Positions 22,812-34,788 are shown, numbered from the stretch's first letter. The stretch: 64,000 nucleotides of DNA from Diphasiastrum complanatum (GCA_029204225.1 CM055092.1:100186200-100250199); one strand, 5' to 3'. Notes: generated by a model not told the origin, from the letters alone. Program-made: numbers and translations.

Positions 22812-23100
22812 CGCTGGACAGCCAGGAGGCAAGTGACAAATTGGAATATCAAACAAAGTCGGAATTTCGTGAAATCTGATTGAGGATGGGCGATGGACAG
22901 CCTGCAAACAAGGTGTGAAAAATGGCTGCAAACGGAGACAAAAACGGACGAAAGTGACAGGTATGAAGCGGCTGGACAGCCTGCCAACAAAAGTGAAAAG
23001 AGGGCTGAAAATGGAAGGAGGAACGGACGAAAGAGATGAGGGAATTGGGCGTTGCAGAGCCTGCAAACAAGCTGGAAATGGGTGATGGAGGGTTGAAACT
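22812..23100 (-). repeat. Tandem repeats in the leader of element A, about 80-bp unit
   Basis: GGACAGCC-type anchors occur at 22812, 22895, 22974 and 23054. They lie between the primer site and gag and create open frames with repeated AGCP phrases that I do not take as genes. Confidence 0.7.
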
Positions 23101-23346
23101 TGGGCGCCGGAAATAATCTGCCCCAAATTTTTTTTTTTTTCCGGCCGCCAAATTTAGCGGAAGTACTTCCGCTAACTATCTGCTAAAGCTCCGCCAAGGA
23201 AAATGATGGGAGCTGGTCCTCCTCCAAACTGTGCTGAATGTTGCTGAAGCAAAGAGACGAAAGCCCTCAGCAAAGAGAGAAAAATCAGCAAGGAAAATGG
23301 GCACCCAAGCAGAAAATCAGATCTGAAATTCAGCAATCAAGAAAGT

Positions 23347-23801
23347 GCTCTGATACCAAGTTACGAATAAAGCCACAGCTGATCTAAAGCTAAGCTATGA
23401 AAGCATCACATAAGCAAGACTTAAGCTATGAAAGCAGCACATAAGCAAGACTTAACCCTAGAAAGCAGGAAAGAGAGAGATTAAGGAGACTAAAGAGAGA
23501 GATCAATATCATCAGCTGAATAACAAATGACACAGTTTCCCTACTTATAGCCAAGAGGAAGCCCTAAAAGGAAGCTTCCGGTGGCTAGGGCCCAACTGGG
23601 AGGGAAAATAGTGCGCCCTCCAAGAAGGCCCCCACTCTCCAGTAATATGTCCAAATGGCCTAATAATGAATAATAAGGCCAAAGGCCAACCATATAGTCT
23701 AAGTGTCACTTATGAATAAAAAAGGGCCCAAGGCCTGCTTATGCATAAAGTAAAGTAAATGTAAGTGGACGCGGCGAATGTAATGAGCCGAGTCCATAAC
23801 T
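23347..23801 (-). repeat. 5' LTR of element A with primer binding site
   Basis: The LTR is 23359-23801. The adjoining 12 bases (23358-23347, minus strand TGGTATCAGAGC) pair with initiator tRNA-Met. Confidence 0.93.
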
Positions 23802-23806
23802 GGAGG

Positions 23807-24291
23807 GTTATTCAGATTTCGATTGGGCAGGTGATAGAGACGATCGGAGATCGACGACAGGCTATTGTTTCAGCCTAGGTTCAGGGGCTATATCATGGTG
23901 CAGTAAGAAGCAGCCTACTATTGCTCTATCATCTACCGAAGCTGAGTACAGGGCGACTACGAGGTCCGCCTGTGAAGCCATTTGGTTACGCCGTCTACCT
24001 GAGGACATGCAGATTGCTCAAGTAAGACCTATATTGTTACATTGTGATAACCAAAGTTGCATTCAGCTTGCGAGGAATCCAGTCTATCATGCACGGATGA
24101 AACACATAGAGGTGGACCAGCATTTTATACGAGATAAAGTGCACAGTGAGGAGATCGAGCTAGTTTATTGTGACACCAACGACCAGATAGCTGATATTTT
24201 TACTAAACCACTTAGTAAAGATAAGTTTGAAAATTTCAGAACTTTGTTGGGTGTCAGTTTGAATAAAATTGCCATTAAGGGGGGGTATTGA
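23807..24291 (+). pseudogene. Copia E RNase H end, continuation after element A
   Basis: Resumes the copia frame with [23 protein letters not shown] sequence, then [31 protein letters not shown] and the typical end [17 protein letters not shown]. One frameshift lies near its start and an extra residue stretch near 23875. It stops just before the polypurine tract and right LTR. Confidence 0.88.
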
Positions 24292-24682
24292 AGAGTAATG
24301 CCTATTTTACCCCTTTTGGCTATGCATTAGTTAAGTTGTACATAACTCATGGGGCATGTTTTAATTAAATGCATGAGACCCCCTTTTGTAAGTTATGTAA
24401 ATTAGTGCAAGTGGCCCACTTGGCCAAGTAGCTCACTCCTATGGTTGACACCTACACTTTCCATGCATGTAAAGGAGGTGCTTGCCTCACAAGGGATTTG
24501 GAGGACCCACGCCCTCCTCTCTCTCTCTAGCAATTCATTTCTTCTTGAGACTTTTGAGTTTGTGAGATGCTCATGCAATTCTCCTTGTGTGTGTTATTTT
24601 CCATAGCCAAGTTACTCAAGCTTTCATAGTTGATCTAGCATTTGAGTTAAGATACTCCATAGCTAGGTCTTGTAAATCTTCA
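24286..24682 (+). repeat. 3' LTR of copia element E
   Basis: Same sequence as the left LTR apart from TA instead of TG at the start. Followed by the TGAAC duplication. Confidence 0.93.
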
Positions 24683-24687
24683 TGAAC

Positions 24688-26303
24688 AAGGCTGAACGCT
24701 GACCAGTTCCGCTCACACACGCAAGCAAACAATCCTGCATTAATTGGCAGCCAATTAAGTAAGTTGCGGCCTTATAGAGACAATGTGGAAATTGTTTGGA
24801 TGAATGGAACTGGCGGATCAGAAAACATACCTGTGATAGGACTCGGAACGCGAGCCTCTGCAGCTGTGCCTGTCCAGCGCCGTAGCTCTCCCACCATGAT
24901 ACATGCTACAGCTTGTTATCTCGAACACGAGCTAGGTCCTCGCCAAACAGCCCTAGGGCGTGCCTGACATTGAGCAACGTGTGCGTGAGTTGAATCGGGC
25001 AAGCAGAGGGAAGTTGCAAACCATGCAAAGGTGGGCGGGGGTAGAGCAAGAGTGTACCTGAACCTCAGCCTCTGACCCTCGAGCTGGCTGCGGTAAACAA
25101 CGTCGCTATCCAGGAGGCGGATGTATGAGAACCAGTCTGCGCGCAGCTCCTCTTCTCTGTATAGCCGGTCGGTGTGACACAACGGATGAAGTATGTGGGC
25201 TACACTGTGAATCAGCCGGTGGAACTTCTGCCATCGCCGTGCCCACAAGTGCTTAATAGGCGCCAACCTGTGGAACATACCGTCAGTAGACAAGCATTAC
25301 ATAATTGCGTGCTACGACAACAACACATTATAGAGTGTGAATGGAAAGAAAGTTTGTGAGAGACGGAAGGAGGTATACCTGGCCACGTCCAGATCGGAAC
25401 GCCCGAGAGACTCGCCGATGCGGTTCATGAACTTGTATAAGAAGCCCATCGTGCACCCCTCGCGATCAATGAGCCTAAGAACAGAATACATGGGGCGCAT
25501 GACATCCATGAGCTGCTGCATCCAGAAGGGCTCCATGAAGAGGATCTTGTGGAATGCCAAGCCCCATGGCCGTGAACTCTGCCGAAGTGGCCATGCGCCG
25601 CCACTCCCCTTTCAGCTGGTGGAGCCGCTTGAGCATGATGAACTGGTAGGCCAAGCGCGTGGGAGCCGGCTTATTCAGATCCAGCCTGCATTGCAAGACG
25701 AAATAAGACCCACACACCAAAACGCATTCGCAACCTAAACCCTGAACCCTGGAATTATTGGCGTGTGCAACGGAACTGTAAATGAGCTTAAACATAAGTA
25801 GTCTCTTACGTGCTGAATGTGTGGAAAAGGGCAATGGTGCGGCGCTTGTGTGTGATGACGTCCACAACCGCAAGTGCCCTCCTGAGAAGCTCACTGACCA
25901 AAGGCAGACGCCCTATGGAATGCAGGAGGAGTTCCAGTGAGTGTGCGACACATGGAGTCCACACAATGGAGGGGTACTCTGCCATGAGAAGATCCTCCAT
26001 ACCTCGGCAGTTGGACGCATTGTCCGTCACAACCTGTCGTGAACAATTGATTTAATCAATGCACAACTTGAAAACACATTGCAATATGAAACTTTTGTTA
26101 ACATGTTGCGCAGTAAATGATCAAGCAACCACTGAAAGAACTAGTACTTGGACAACGCGCTGTGGCCCAACCCAACCTCCTGTATCGCCTCGCGGATGAT
26201 GCCGTAGGTGTACTCAGCCGTGTGCACTCTCCCTGCCTCGGAGGCGTCGATGCTGCGGAGGAACATGGAACCGTAGCAGTTGGACACAATGATGTTGATG
26301 AGT
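24688..26303 (-). pseudogene. hAT-3 transposase, 5' and central part
   Basis: A diverged relative of hAT-1 and hAT-2, read on the minus strand. Pieces in order: YGSMFLRSIDASEAGRVHTAEY (DUF659, ending near 26140), VTDNASNCRGMEDLLMAEYPSI (from 26030), LDLNKPAPTRLAYQ (near 25680), MRPMYSVLRLIDREGCTMG (near 25480), KFHRLIHSVAHILHPL (near 25220), a QRLAFRVLSQ exon end (24830) and CERNWSAFS at the copia junction. Introns keep GT-AG borders like those of hAT-1. A frameshift near 25560 and several stops show decay. The upstream half, including any zinc finger, is lost at a long CT repeat. It was here before copia E, which splits it. Confidence 0.83.
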
Positions 26304-26304
26304 G

Positions 26305-26530
<226 letters not shown>

Positions 26531-27156
26531 AATGGGCTTTATTAATGTTTTTTCCATGCCAAAAGGCATATAAGACAAATAAGTACATATCAAGTATTTG
26601 GACCATCTGGGAGCGTATGAAAAACGTTTTTAAAACTGAAAGGAAAGCATATATAATGAATCTAAACACAAATACCAAAGTTAACTAAACCAACATGTAT
26701 GAAGCCAGAAATGGCTATGTATAATGGAAGCAAGCCGCAGGCAATCTGACGCCGAGGCTATAGATCCCGTTGTTATAGTAACATCTCTCGGATCATAAGT
26801 GCAACACAACGTGGATCCTCATAGGTAGCAAGTGAACGCAGTGTAACTGGTGTATCTCTGAACAAGCAATAGTATCTCCCACGAATCTCATAATAAGCTG
26901 GGCAAATAAAACTAAAATGCTCCTTAGTCTCTACAGCACCTAGGGAACACTGCTGGCAGATCCTGTCCTCTCGTGGAGTACCCTGAAACCGACCAATCTC
27001 AATCTCAAACTGGTGTGAAGAGACACGGAGCTGACCCAATATGAATCTGAGACTGTGTGATAATCCACATTGTAGGTAAAGTGGTAGAATTGGGGACCCT
27101 GATACATCTGTCTCCAAAAAATGAAGTCGATAAAAGTCGGGTTTGACACCTAACTG
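26531..27156 (-). pseudogene. LINE 3' part (C-terminal zinc-binding domain)
   Basis: On the minus strand the ORF part (27156-26773) begins at the copia LTR border with SQLGVKPDFYRLHFLE and contains CQQCSLGAVETKEHFSFIC, a Cys-Cys-His-Cys pattern typical of the end of plant LINE ORF2 proteins. It stops at 26773. From there to about 26531 there is no coding; this is probably the LINE 3' UTR. No clear poly(A) tail is seen. It is separated from its reverse transcriptase by a copia fragment. Confidence 0.75.
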
Positions 27157-27975
27157 TGACAAATTCCAAGGCCTAGCTATGGAATATCATAGCAACATAG
27201 TAAGCACACTATGAAAGCTCGAAAAAACCAGCTATGGAGTAGAACACAAAAGCAAGAGAGAGAGGACTTTAAAGCTCACACAACTTGAATGATTATTCAA
27301 AGAGGAGTAGGGTGTGGAAACCCCTCCAAACTTTGGGCTACATTTAGCATGTAATGTATAGAGGTGGTGTCTTGCTAATTCTAGCTCTAGAACCCACATG
27401 GGTCCTCAACCTACTTGTTATTACTTGCCTAATTAGCACAAGTGGGGTGTACTATATGTACATAAATGTTTTACCCCATGTCTTATGCACAACTTACAAG
27501 TTACAAGTATACAAGCCTTAAGGGGCAAAATAGGCATTTATTTCAACACCTTCCCTCAATGGCGCTTTGTATCTTCTCTCGTAAGAAGTGCTGATCCACC
27601 TCAATATGCTTCGTACGAGCATGGTACTCAGGATTTTTGGCAAGCTGGATGCAACTCTGGCTGTCACACTGAAGAATAGTAGGACCATCCTGTGGAATCT
27701 GCACCTCCCCAAGAAGTCTCCTGAGCCATATTGTCTCGCAGGTAGCTTTTGTCGCTGCCCTGTACTCAGCCTCTGTCGATGATAAGGTAACTGTGGGCTG
27801 TTTCTTGCTGCACCAAGAAATGGCCCCTGAACCAAGGTTGAAAGTGTAACCTGTGGTCGACTTTCGATCATCCCTATCACCTGCCCAATCTGAATCGGTA
27901 AAGCCTCCAAGCTGTAGCTTTTCGTCATCTGTGTACTCAATCCCATAGTAGGTTGTCCCTTTGACATACCTCTAA
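27157..27975 (-). mobile_element. Truncated copia element (RNase H end plus LTR) inside the LINE
   Basis: On the minus strand this reads [51 protein letters not shown] and HIEVDQHF. Then come a stop, a purine tract (TGAGGGAAGG) and a 392-bp LTR at 27548-27157 (TGTTGAAATAAATG to GAATTTGTCA). The LTR and protein place it in the same family as copia E. Everything upstream of the RNase H is missing. Its left-hand border with the LINE is at about 27975. Confidence 0.85.
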
Positions 27976-29285
27976 GAGAACCAAGCCACATGGTAGCTTT
28001 GACTGTGAAGACGTTGAGATGAAATGAGAGTAGCCTGAGTATATCTCTGCTCAGAGGACTGGAACACATTGACGCGTTGAATATATGTGATGAGCTGGAG
28101 TAAGGCATCAAGGTACATAGGTGGGACCGCAAACTTAGCAAGGATGATCTTGTGTGGTACTGAAGGCTTAGCCAGAATCACGCGTGAAAGCATAGTGATC
28201 TGTAATCGCGAGATACTGGCCCAGTCAGATGAAGTGAGGCCCGTACACCATGTAGCTGATGCATATAGAGCTGTAGGAGAAACGATGGTGTCAAAAAGCC
28301 GACACTTACTCGAGGCATCTCGAATAGACTTACGGAAGCAAAATCTCTCCATCTGGGCAAGGGAAACATGGCCTTTCCCAAGTCTACTAGAAGCTGCCTG
28401 TCTCATACTAATTATAGGACCAGTAAAAAGTGTGCCCAAGTAAGTGTAGGATGGAACAATCTCTAACGGCCGACTGTCAAAAAGGAGCTCCTGTCTCAAC
28501 ATAAAGCTCTTGGAAGTGTTGAAGATCATCACTTTGGTCTTCACAATGTTCACCCCTAGGCCCCGTCTGGAACAAAAATCATGAAGACAATCAATCTGTC
28601 TCTGTAACCCCTCTCGAGTAGGTGAAAGTAGAACCACATCATCTGCATAAAGAAGAATAGCGATCAAGATGTCACCAAGTTTGCAACCAGAACCACCGCA
28701 CTGCTCAATAACTCTCTCCAACTCATCAATATATCCCCAATGGTGCTCATGATATGCTCTGAGATACTTCTGTCACTTCGAAAACAACCCAATACTCTCT
28801 CGTAAAGTGCCATCACTGCTAGGACTGTGTCATCCAAGGTCTTGTATCCGCTGGATGAGTAAGGAGCGTGGGACAGAGTCAAAGGCTTTCTTGAAGTCAA
28901 CGAAGGAGCAATAGACTTGCTCTTGCCAGTGCCGAGCTTCCTCAATAATGGCTCTGAGAGTAAAGATGTGATCTGTGGTAGAATAGTGAGCTCTAAATCC
29001 AGCCTGGCCCATAGCATGCAATTTCCTGGTCTCTGACTTAGTACTGACAGTTGACTGAAGAATAATGCCATATAGCTTTGTGATAACGTGCCCAATCATA
29101 AGAGTCTGATAGTTACTAGGATTCTTGGAATCACCATTTTTGTGTATGGGATGGATGATGTTGGTGCACCAAGAAGAAGGAAAACCGGAAACAACGGGTT
29201 GATTGAGCAGAATGGCTAGGAGGGGTGATAGTAAATCCGTAGCATGGATTAAAAGCTCGGAATCAAGGTCATCAATATCCCTGGC
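27976..29285 (-). pseudogene. LINE reverse transcriptase
   Basis: Non-LTR reverse transcriptase on the minus strand. It starts mid-protein with SGFPSSWCTNIIHPIHKNGD, then MIGHVITKLYGIIL, GFRAHYSTTDHIFTLR, FVDFKKAFDSVPRS, and the catalytic box AILLYADDVVLLS (near 28650), followed by the thumb and connection region (LGTLFTGPIISM, YASATWCTGL). At least one frame change lies near 28720-28830. No endonuclease domain or ORF1 is left: the sequence is cut at 29285 by the A' fragment. Confidence 0.85.
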
Positions 29286-29647
29286 TTCTGTTTGTCCGGG
29301 TGATCTTTAGGTTCCCCGTCATTTCGGGTTGCTCCATATCGCTTGACCATCAGAGTACCTTGAGAGAGTTTCTTCTCCTCTCTTGGATAGTTTTTGGGGA
29401 TGTTGCCGCCATATACTGTAGTGTTACTCATATGTGCTTTGATACTCATTCCCAGCTACACGTACATATTGCTCCGATGCTTGCTACTGATGTTGCGGAT
29501 CTTCTTCCTTGTTCCAGTGCATTTCTTCTATTCCTCACTTGTGCGCCTGGTGTGTACTTTGGGATTACACTTGCGGCTAGTTCTGATGGGTCATCCGATT
29601 CTCCATCCGATTCTCCATCCGTTTTTGGTGTATCCTATGATGGATTG
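29285..29647 (+). mobile_element. Element A' (second A family member), left fragment
   Basis: Matches element A at about 20055-19665, read on the other strand, with a short internal deletion at 29344. It encodes the same unassigned stretch (TCAPGVYFGITLAASSDG) and ends in the target duplication GATTG of element B. The 5' LTR, gag and protease are absent. The border to the LINE near 29285 is approximate. Confidence 0.75.
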
Positions 29648-29989
29648 TGTAATAGATCCTAACACCACAGTAGGGAAAACACTAACTGATCCACCCAACC
29701 TTGCCTACTCCCTGATATAGAGTAAGCCCCTCCTAGCCCAGTGTGAGGACTGGTAGCATGCAACTGCCAAGTGTCGGCCACGTGTCACTGACGTGGCTGA
29801 CTGCACGTCGGGACCCAACTGGACAGGGTCCCTAGACTGTGTTAGGCCCGCCATGGCTATGGACCGTGCTGGGGCACACTACTCACACTGTCTTGCCCTG
29901 TTGGTCGTGTACGCTGGACACGACCCTGACTGTGGTATCTGACTTATCTGTGTTCTCTAGGGTTCGGCACTGGTCACGAGCTCGTAACA
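29648..29989 (-). repeat. 3' LTR of element B
   Basis: Starts TGTTACGAGCTCGTGACC on the minus strand. It lacks about 16 bp present in the other LTR after GACCCAACT. Confidence 0.9.
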
Positions 29990-30135
29990 CTCCCTCTCCC
30001 TTAAGAACCGTCTTGGTCCTCTAAGACAAAGTCTGGAAAAATCTTGCGAAGGATGCTGCCTCTTTCCCAAGTGGCATTCTCAACAGGCTGATCATTCCAC
30101 TTGACCAGATATTCTCGGTATAGAGTATGACGAGT

Positions 30136-31330
30136 CTACGTCTCTCTACTATCAAGAATCTCCTCTGGTTCATGTGGAGGTTGCTGAGGATCCAATGGGA
30201 GAACTAGAACACTATCCCCTACCAGATTTTCTGATCTGGTTAAGGCTTTTCGTAACTGACTTACATGAAAGACTGGAAAAACCTTACTACTGTGTGGGAG
30301 TTCTAGCTCATAGGTGACCTCGCCTAGTCTCCTACTGATGGTAAAGGGACCACAATACCTTGGAGACAACTTAGCACACACTCCTGATTTGAGGGTTTTA
30401 GAGTCAACTGGGACTCTCAAGTAGACTTTCTCACCAGCGAAGAACTGCACATCCCGTCTGTGTGGATCTGCATAATGCCTGGCTCGATCCTGGGACTGCC
30501 TAATGCTACGCTTAGCATGTTCTATCATCTGGTTTAGGTCCTCTAAAAAAGTTTCTGGTTGCTTCAACTTTTTCGTGTTTAAACCCTACAGCTATGGGTG
30601 AGCGTGGCTGAAAACCGTACATCAACATAAATGGGCTGTATCCCGTAGCTGAATGTTTGGTACTGTTGTAAGCAAACTCTAATATCGAGAGATACTCCTC
30701 CCAATTAGTCTGCTTCTTGTGACGTATGCATGAAGCATATCCTCCAGCACCTGATTTACCCTCTCTGTTTGACCGTCCGTCTGTGGATGGTCAGTGGTAC
30801 TCATACTAAGTTTAGTATGGAGATGATGGAATACTGCCCTCCAAAAATTTCCATTAAACTTACTGTCCCGGTCGCTGACTATGCCGGAAGGTAGACCGTA
30901 CAATTTAAATAGCCCGTCTACAAACAACCTCGCTACCTCTGGAGCTCTAACGGTTGTTTTGGTCGGAATTAAATGAGCCATTTTGGTCAGACGGTCAACT
31001 GTGACCCATATAGCGTCATTACCCTTTTGGGTTTTAGGCAGGCCTACTATAAAATCCATGGAGATACTCTCCCATTTACCAACTGGTATTTCTAAGGGCT
31101 GCAACAACCCTCCTGCCTTTAAACGCTCTGCTTTGTTTACTTGACATTTCTGGCAACTGGTTACATACTGTTGGACGTCCTTTTTCATACTGGGCCAGAA
31201 AAATTGCCTACGAAGAAGCTCATAGGTCTTCTGTATGCCTGGATCGCACTAGGATTGTCATGACATTCATATAGGACCTGCTGCCTATAATCCTCTGAAT
31301 TGGGGACACATACTCTATCTCTATAGAGCA
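30136..31330 (-). pseudogene. Element B integrase
   Basis: The zinc-binding start is worn (31330-31190). The core reads QYVTSCQKCQVNKAERLK, SMDFIVGLPKTQKGND (first Asp), IVSDRDSKFNG (second Asp) and HPQTDGQTERVNQVLEDML (Glu), a complete D,D-35-E set. After a frame change the C-terminal part follows, with HYADPHRRDVQFFAGEKVYL, CAKLSPRYCGPF and FPVFHVSQLRKAL, the GPY/F module. No chromodomain is evident behind it. The frame shift near 30600-30690 makes the product incomplete. Confidence 0.88.
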
Positions 31331-31339
31331 AGTACTCAT

Positions 31340-32124
31340 CCTAAATGGAATACTGTTTCCATTTGAATCCTTGAGTCAACTGACCCTCAACCGCTGGGGT
31401 TTGCTTGGGTAACACAGGCTCAGAATCCTCAACGTCATCTGACGGCGTATACTCGGACTCATCATCATCCTCAACGGAAGCTGCCGTATTCTTGGATGAA
31501 CTGGCACCAGCCCCGGGAACTGGTTCTGGAGTCTGTAACTGTCTGCTCTGGACTGAGTTCCAGATAGTAGAGAAGAATGCATCATGCTCGCACTTCCCTC
31601 TCAAGGACTCAAGTAACTCATTACAAATTTGAGTAAAACTCAACTCGTTTATCATAGGCATTCTGCTAAGGGCATCTGCTACTGTATTGAATTTCCCCCG
31701 TCTATATCTGACAGACATATCATATACGGACTTGATGATATCCCGATCTGAGGTCTATTTTACTGAAAAATTTAGCCCCGTCGAGTTGATCAAACAACTC
31801 GTCTGCCCGAGGCATAGGGTACTTATTCTTTATTGTGACTTTATTGAGGGCTCTGTAATCTACGCAAAGACGCATAGACCCCTCTTTCTTTTTCACCAAT
31901 AGGACTGGTGAGGCCCATGGTGAACTACTGGTCTGAATTTGGCCTTTCCCAAGATAATCTGTTAACTGCCTAGTTATTTCTTCATCCTCTGTTCGGCTGA
32001 CCTGATACGGAGGTTTAGAAACAGGTGCTGTACCTGGTACTAGGTTTATTACATGATCTACCTCTCTGCTAGGTGGCAAACCATGTGGCAAATCTTCAGG
32101 AAAAACATCTTCAAATTTAGACAA
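31340..32124 (-). pseudogene. Element B reverse transcriptase and RNase H remnants
   Basis: The RT N-terminal part is open: [41 protein letters not shown] and [16 protein letters not shown]. The frame then jumps straight to SVRYRRGKFNTVADALSRMP, the end of RNase H, so the catalytic palm (YLDD) and most of RNase H are deleted at about 31719. An acidic linker follows (DDDESEYTPSDDVEDSEP). This copy cannot make an active polymerase. Confidence 0.88.
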
Positions 32125-32228
32125 TAAAGTTTCTAATTTACTGATTTTCTGCCGTATAGAACTAGAAATAGAAATTTTAGGAATAAACTGAAAGTCACAT
32201 AAGAATACCTGATGGTCGTCGTCTCCGA

Positions 32229-33894
32229 TTAGCTGCAGACCATAGGACTGTTGGGAACATCATGCTCCCCATGCAACTGGATCTCTCGGCCTTTATGTTG
32301 AAAGCTGAGGGTGTTCTCCTGATAATTTCTGTGGAGGGAAGGTCCTAAACTGTAGAGCCAATCTCTCCCGAGAACAATGTCTGTACGCAGGTGCATTATC
32401 TGAAAGTTTATTTCATCTTGGTACCCCTGAATACCAAGATTTAAGTTACTTACCATAGTTTCCCAGATTTTCTTATCTTCACCCTTAGCTAATGAAACTA
32501 TGTATCTATGCTGACTAGGTACTTCTGGAAGTTTAAGTTTTTTAACCAGGGTGTAGTTGATGAAATTATGGGTTACCCCATCATCAACCATAACTCTTAC
32601 TGACTGGTTACCAACTTTCCCATGCATACGTACTAGGTCATGCGGCCCAAAGCTGAAGGGTCTCGCTAGCATTGCAGAGGTCAGCTGGCAACAATGTTCA
32701 TGATCTTCATGATACACTTTGATCTCGGAAGCTGCCGAGTCACTGGGGAAACTTACAGTCTGAACAAGATGAACTTGTTTCTTATCTTTTTTAATCTTTT
32801 TTAGTGAAAGGCCCCTTGGGACACTGTCTGACTGGGTGTCCCTTGCCCATACACACAAAGCACAAACGTTCTTGTTTGGCTTTCTCAAAATCTTCTGGTT
32901 TTAAGGGTTGTATGAGTGAAGGGCGTTTCTGAGGAGCTTCACTTTTAAATTTATCTTCTTTCTTTCTGATTAAAAATTTCTTTTTAAATTGAAAGTCTTT
33001 CTGAGGAGGTTGCTCAGAAAGGGGCTGCTGTCTCATCCTCTTCCTACCCACTGAATCATCATAGATTTGAGCATATCTAAGAGCTTGCTCAAGGGTAGTA
33101 GGCGAGTTTCTCTGGACCTCTACTTTATATTCATCTTTGAGGCCTCGGACAAACCCTCTGATTTTCTGATAATCATCCATATTTTTAATCTTTAAAATTG
33201 CTTCTCTATACTGTGAGATATATTGAATTAGGGACTTGTCCATTACTGTTCTTTCCCAGGCTTCCCAGGCTCTATCAAGTTCATTTTCCGGTAGGAATTC
33301 TCTTAGGAGGCTTCTTCAAAGGCCTTCCATGACCGGGGAGTCTGCCCTGTCTCCTGGAGATTTAACCACCACTTATAGGCCATGGGCCCTAAGGAAAGAC
33401 TGGCCTCAATTGCTTGCAAATGGTCAGGGGTCTGTTTAAGAGCATGAATGTTCTTCCATTTGCTGAGGAAGGTTTGTAGAATGTCTGCATTTCTATCCTT
33501 CTCTTCCCCAATAAAAGTAGGAGGTTTTAAAAACTTTAAAGACACTGGGGTGAGACCGCAAAGTCTCACCTGAAATTGATGGAAGTGGAGAAGGGGATAA
33601 CTGAGAAGTGGAGGGAAGGCTTCCTTTCGCGGAACTCAAAATTAAACCTTTGAGTTCAGCGAACGAGTCGTCCACACTGGACTTGAAATTAGCTAATGCC
33701 AACTTCAGTTCATCCACCTCTGTTACCAAGTGGAGAAACTGCTCCTTGGTAACCAGTTCGTTGAGTTCTTCGGCGAACTGTTCCTGTTCTTCCATTTCCA
33801 TAGGTTCTTTCCCTTTACTGTAAGCCAAGGCTTCTGTTTCAAGTTCGTCGATGCCTCTCTCCGGGGGTTGATCAGGTCCCTGAGGAGTGGTCAT
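32229..33894 (-). pseudogene. Element B gag and aspartic protease
   Basis: Gag starts MTTPQGPDQPPERGIDELET at 33894, with an acidic first part predicted helical. The gag core (KFLKPPTFIGEEKDRNADIL, SLGPMAYKWWLNL, YISQYREAILKIKNMD) is spread over shifted frames (changes near 33560, 33300 and 32800). A zinc knuckle, CFVCMGKGHPVRQC, is intact near 32860. The protease has VMVDDGVTHNFINY as active site and IVLGRDWLYSLGP downstream. The active site has DDG rather than the common DTG or DSG, as in gypsy fragment 11599. Confidence 0.87.
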
Positions 33895-34788
33895 TTTCAG
33901 AACTGAAAGACAGGTACCTTAACTTCTGATAAAAAAAGTCAGAAAGACTAATTTACAACTGTACAAGGGAAAGGAAAGATGACTTAGCTATTTCTGAGGA
34001 CTGTACTTCCAAAGAAAATACGAAGAGGAACCCTCTCAGCTCTTTTACCCAAGATTTCAGACCTGCTGTCCCGGAAAATTCCAGTTTGAAGCTCCAAAAC
34101 GGCGTCAAAATTTCCGGTTCCTTGAGTAGAGTAGCTCGCTGATCTGATTTCAGATGTGGGGCTCCAACAAACCGAGAAAAAACCAGAAAAATACAGGAAG
34201 AAATCCGGAATTTTGATGTCCCTGCCCTCGCTGATTGGACAGCAAGCTGTCTGGCCCGATTTGTCCAAAGTTAGACTCAAAAATCCGCTTGAATATCTGA
34301 TTTGACCTCAGCTGGTAGGTCGTTGGTCTGTAGCAAACAAGTTTGAAGCTCAAACTCCTGAGAAATCTTTAAAACAAGGATGAAATTCCACTTTTTCACT
34401 ACCCTGTCCAGCGCTAGCCCTGCTAGGGAAATTTGCTTTGAAATCCCCTCAAATTTGCTCAGATTTCTCTGGAAAATCAGAGGTAGATAGCTAATTCTAC
34501 AGCGATGGACCTGCTCGCTGGATTCTACTCTAATTCCTTTCTGAAATCTTCAATCAGATCTCTGAAATCAGAGATAGATTGCTGCCTTTCCAGCGATTTA
34601 CCTACATAAGGAATTCTACTTCCTACAACTGTAAATTCTCAGTGAATTTTAAGAGTTTGAAGGCTGCACCTACAACGATTCTCCTCCTCTATTCCTCTCT
34701 AAGAATCTGAGAGATTTTTCCTATCCTCTGATAGCTTTCTCTACTTCTGCTACTAAGCTCCCAAAGATGGAGATGGCTCTGATACCAG

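Larger units (their letters stand above)
18541..23801 (-). mobile_element. Element A, non-autonomous gypsy-like LTR element without RT
   Basis: LTRs of 442 and 443 bp flank the element, with a 5-bp target duplication, GGAGG, at 18536-18540 and 23802-23806. On the minus strand each LTR runs AGTTATGG to TTCGTAACT, so the ends are AG..CT inverted repeats (AGTTA/TAACT) rather than TG..CA. The primer site TGGTATCAGAGC (23358-23347) abuts the 5' LTR, and a purine tract, CCAGGGAGAG, abuts the 3' LTR. Inside are gag, protease, a long unassigned ORF, a GPY/F-like integrase end and a chromodomain. No reverse transcriptase, RNase H or integrase core is present. The LTRs differ at only about three positions, so the insertion is young. 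Confidence 0.93.
14016..24682 (+). mobile_element. Ty1/copia element E, split by element A
   Basis: Two 397-bp LTRs flank the element, with a 5-bp target duplication, TGAAC, at 14011-14015 and 24683-24687. The LTRs look identical except at the second base (TG left, TA right). PBS TGGTATCAGAGC follows the left LTR directly (14413-14424), and a polypurine tract, TTAAGGGGGGG, precedes the right LTR. Integrase lies before reverse transcriptase, which is the copia order. Without the nested element A and its duplication, it is about 5.4 kb. It sits in the dimerisation exon of hAT-3. The leader 14425-14871 shows no gene. Confidence 0.95.

Noticed and set aside
22725..23151. Overlapping open frames in the leader of element A
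   Set aside because: They lie between primer site and gag, are created by 80-bp tandem repeats, and show no protein motif.
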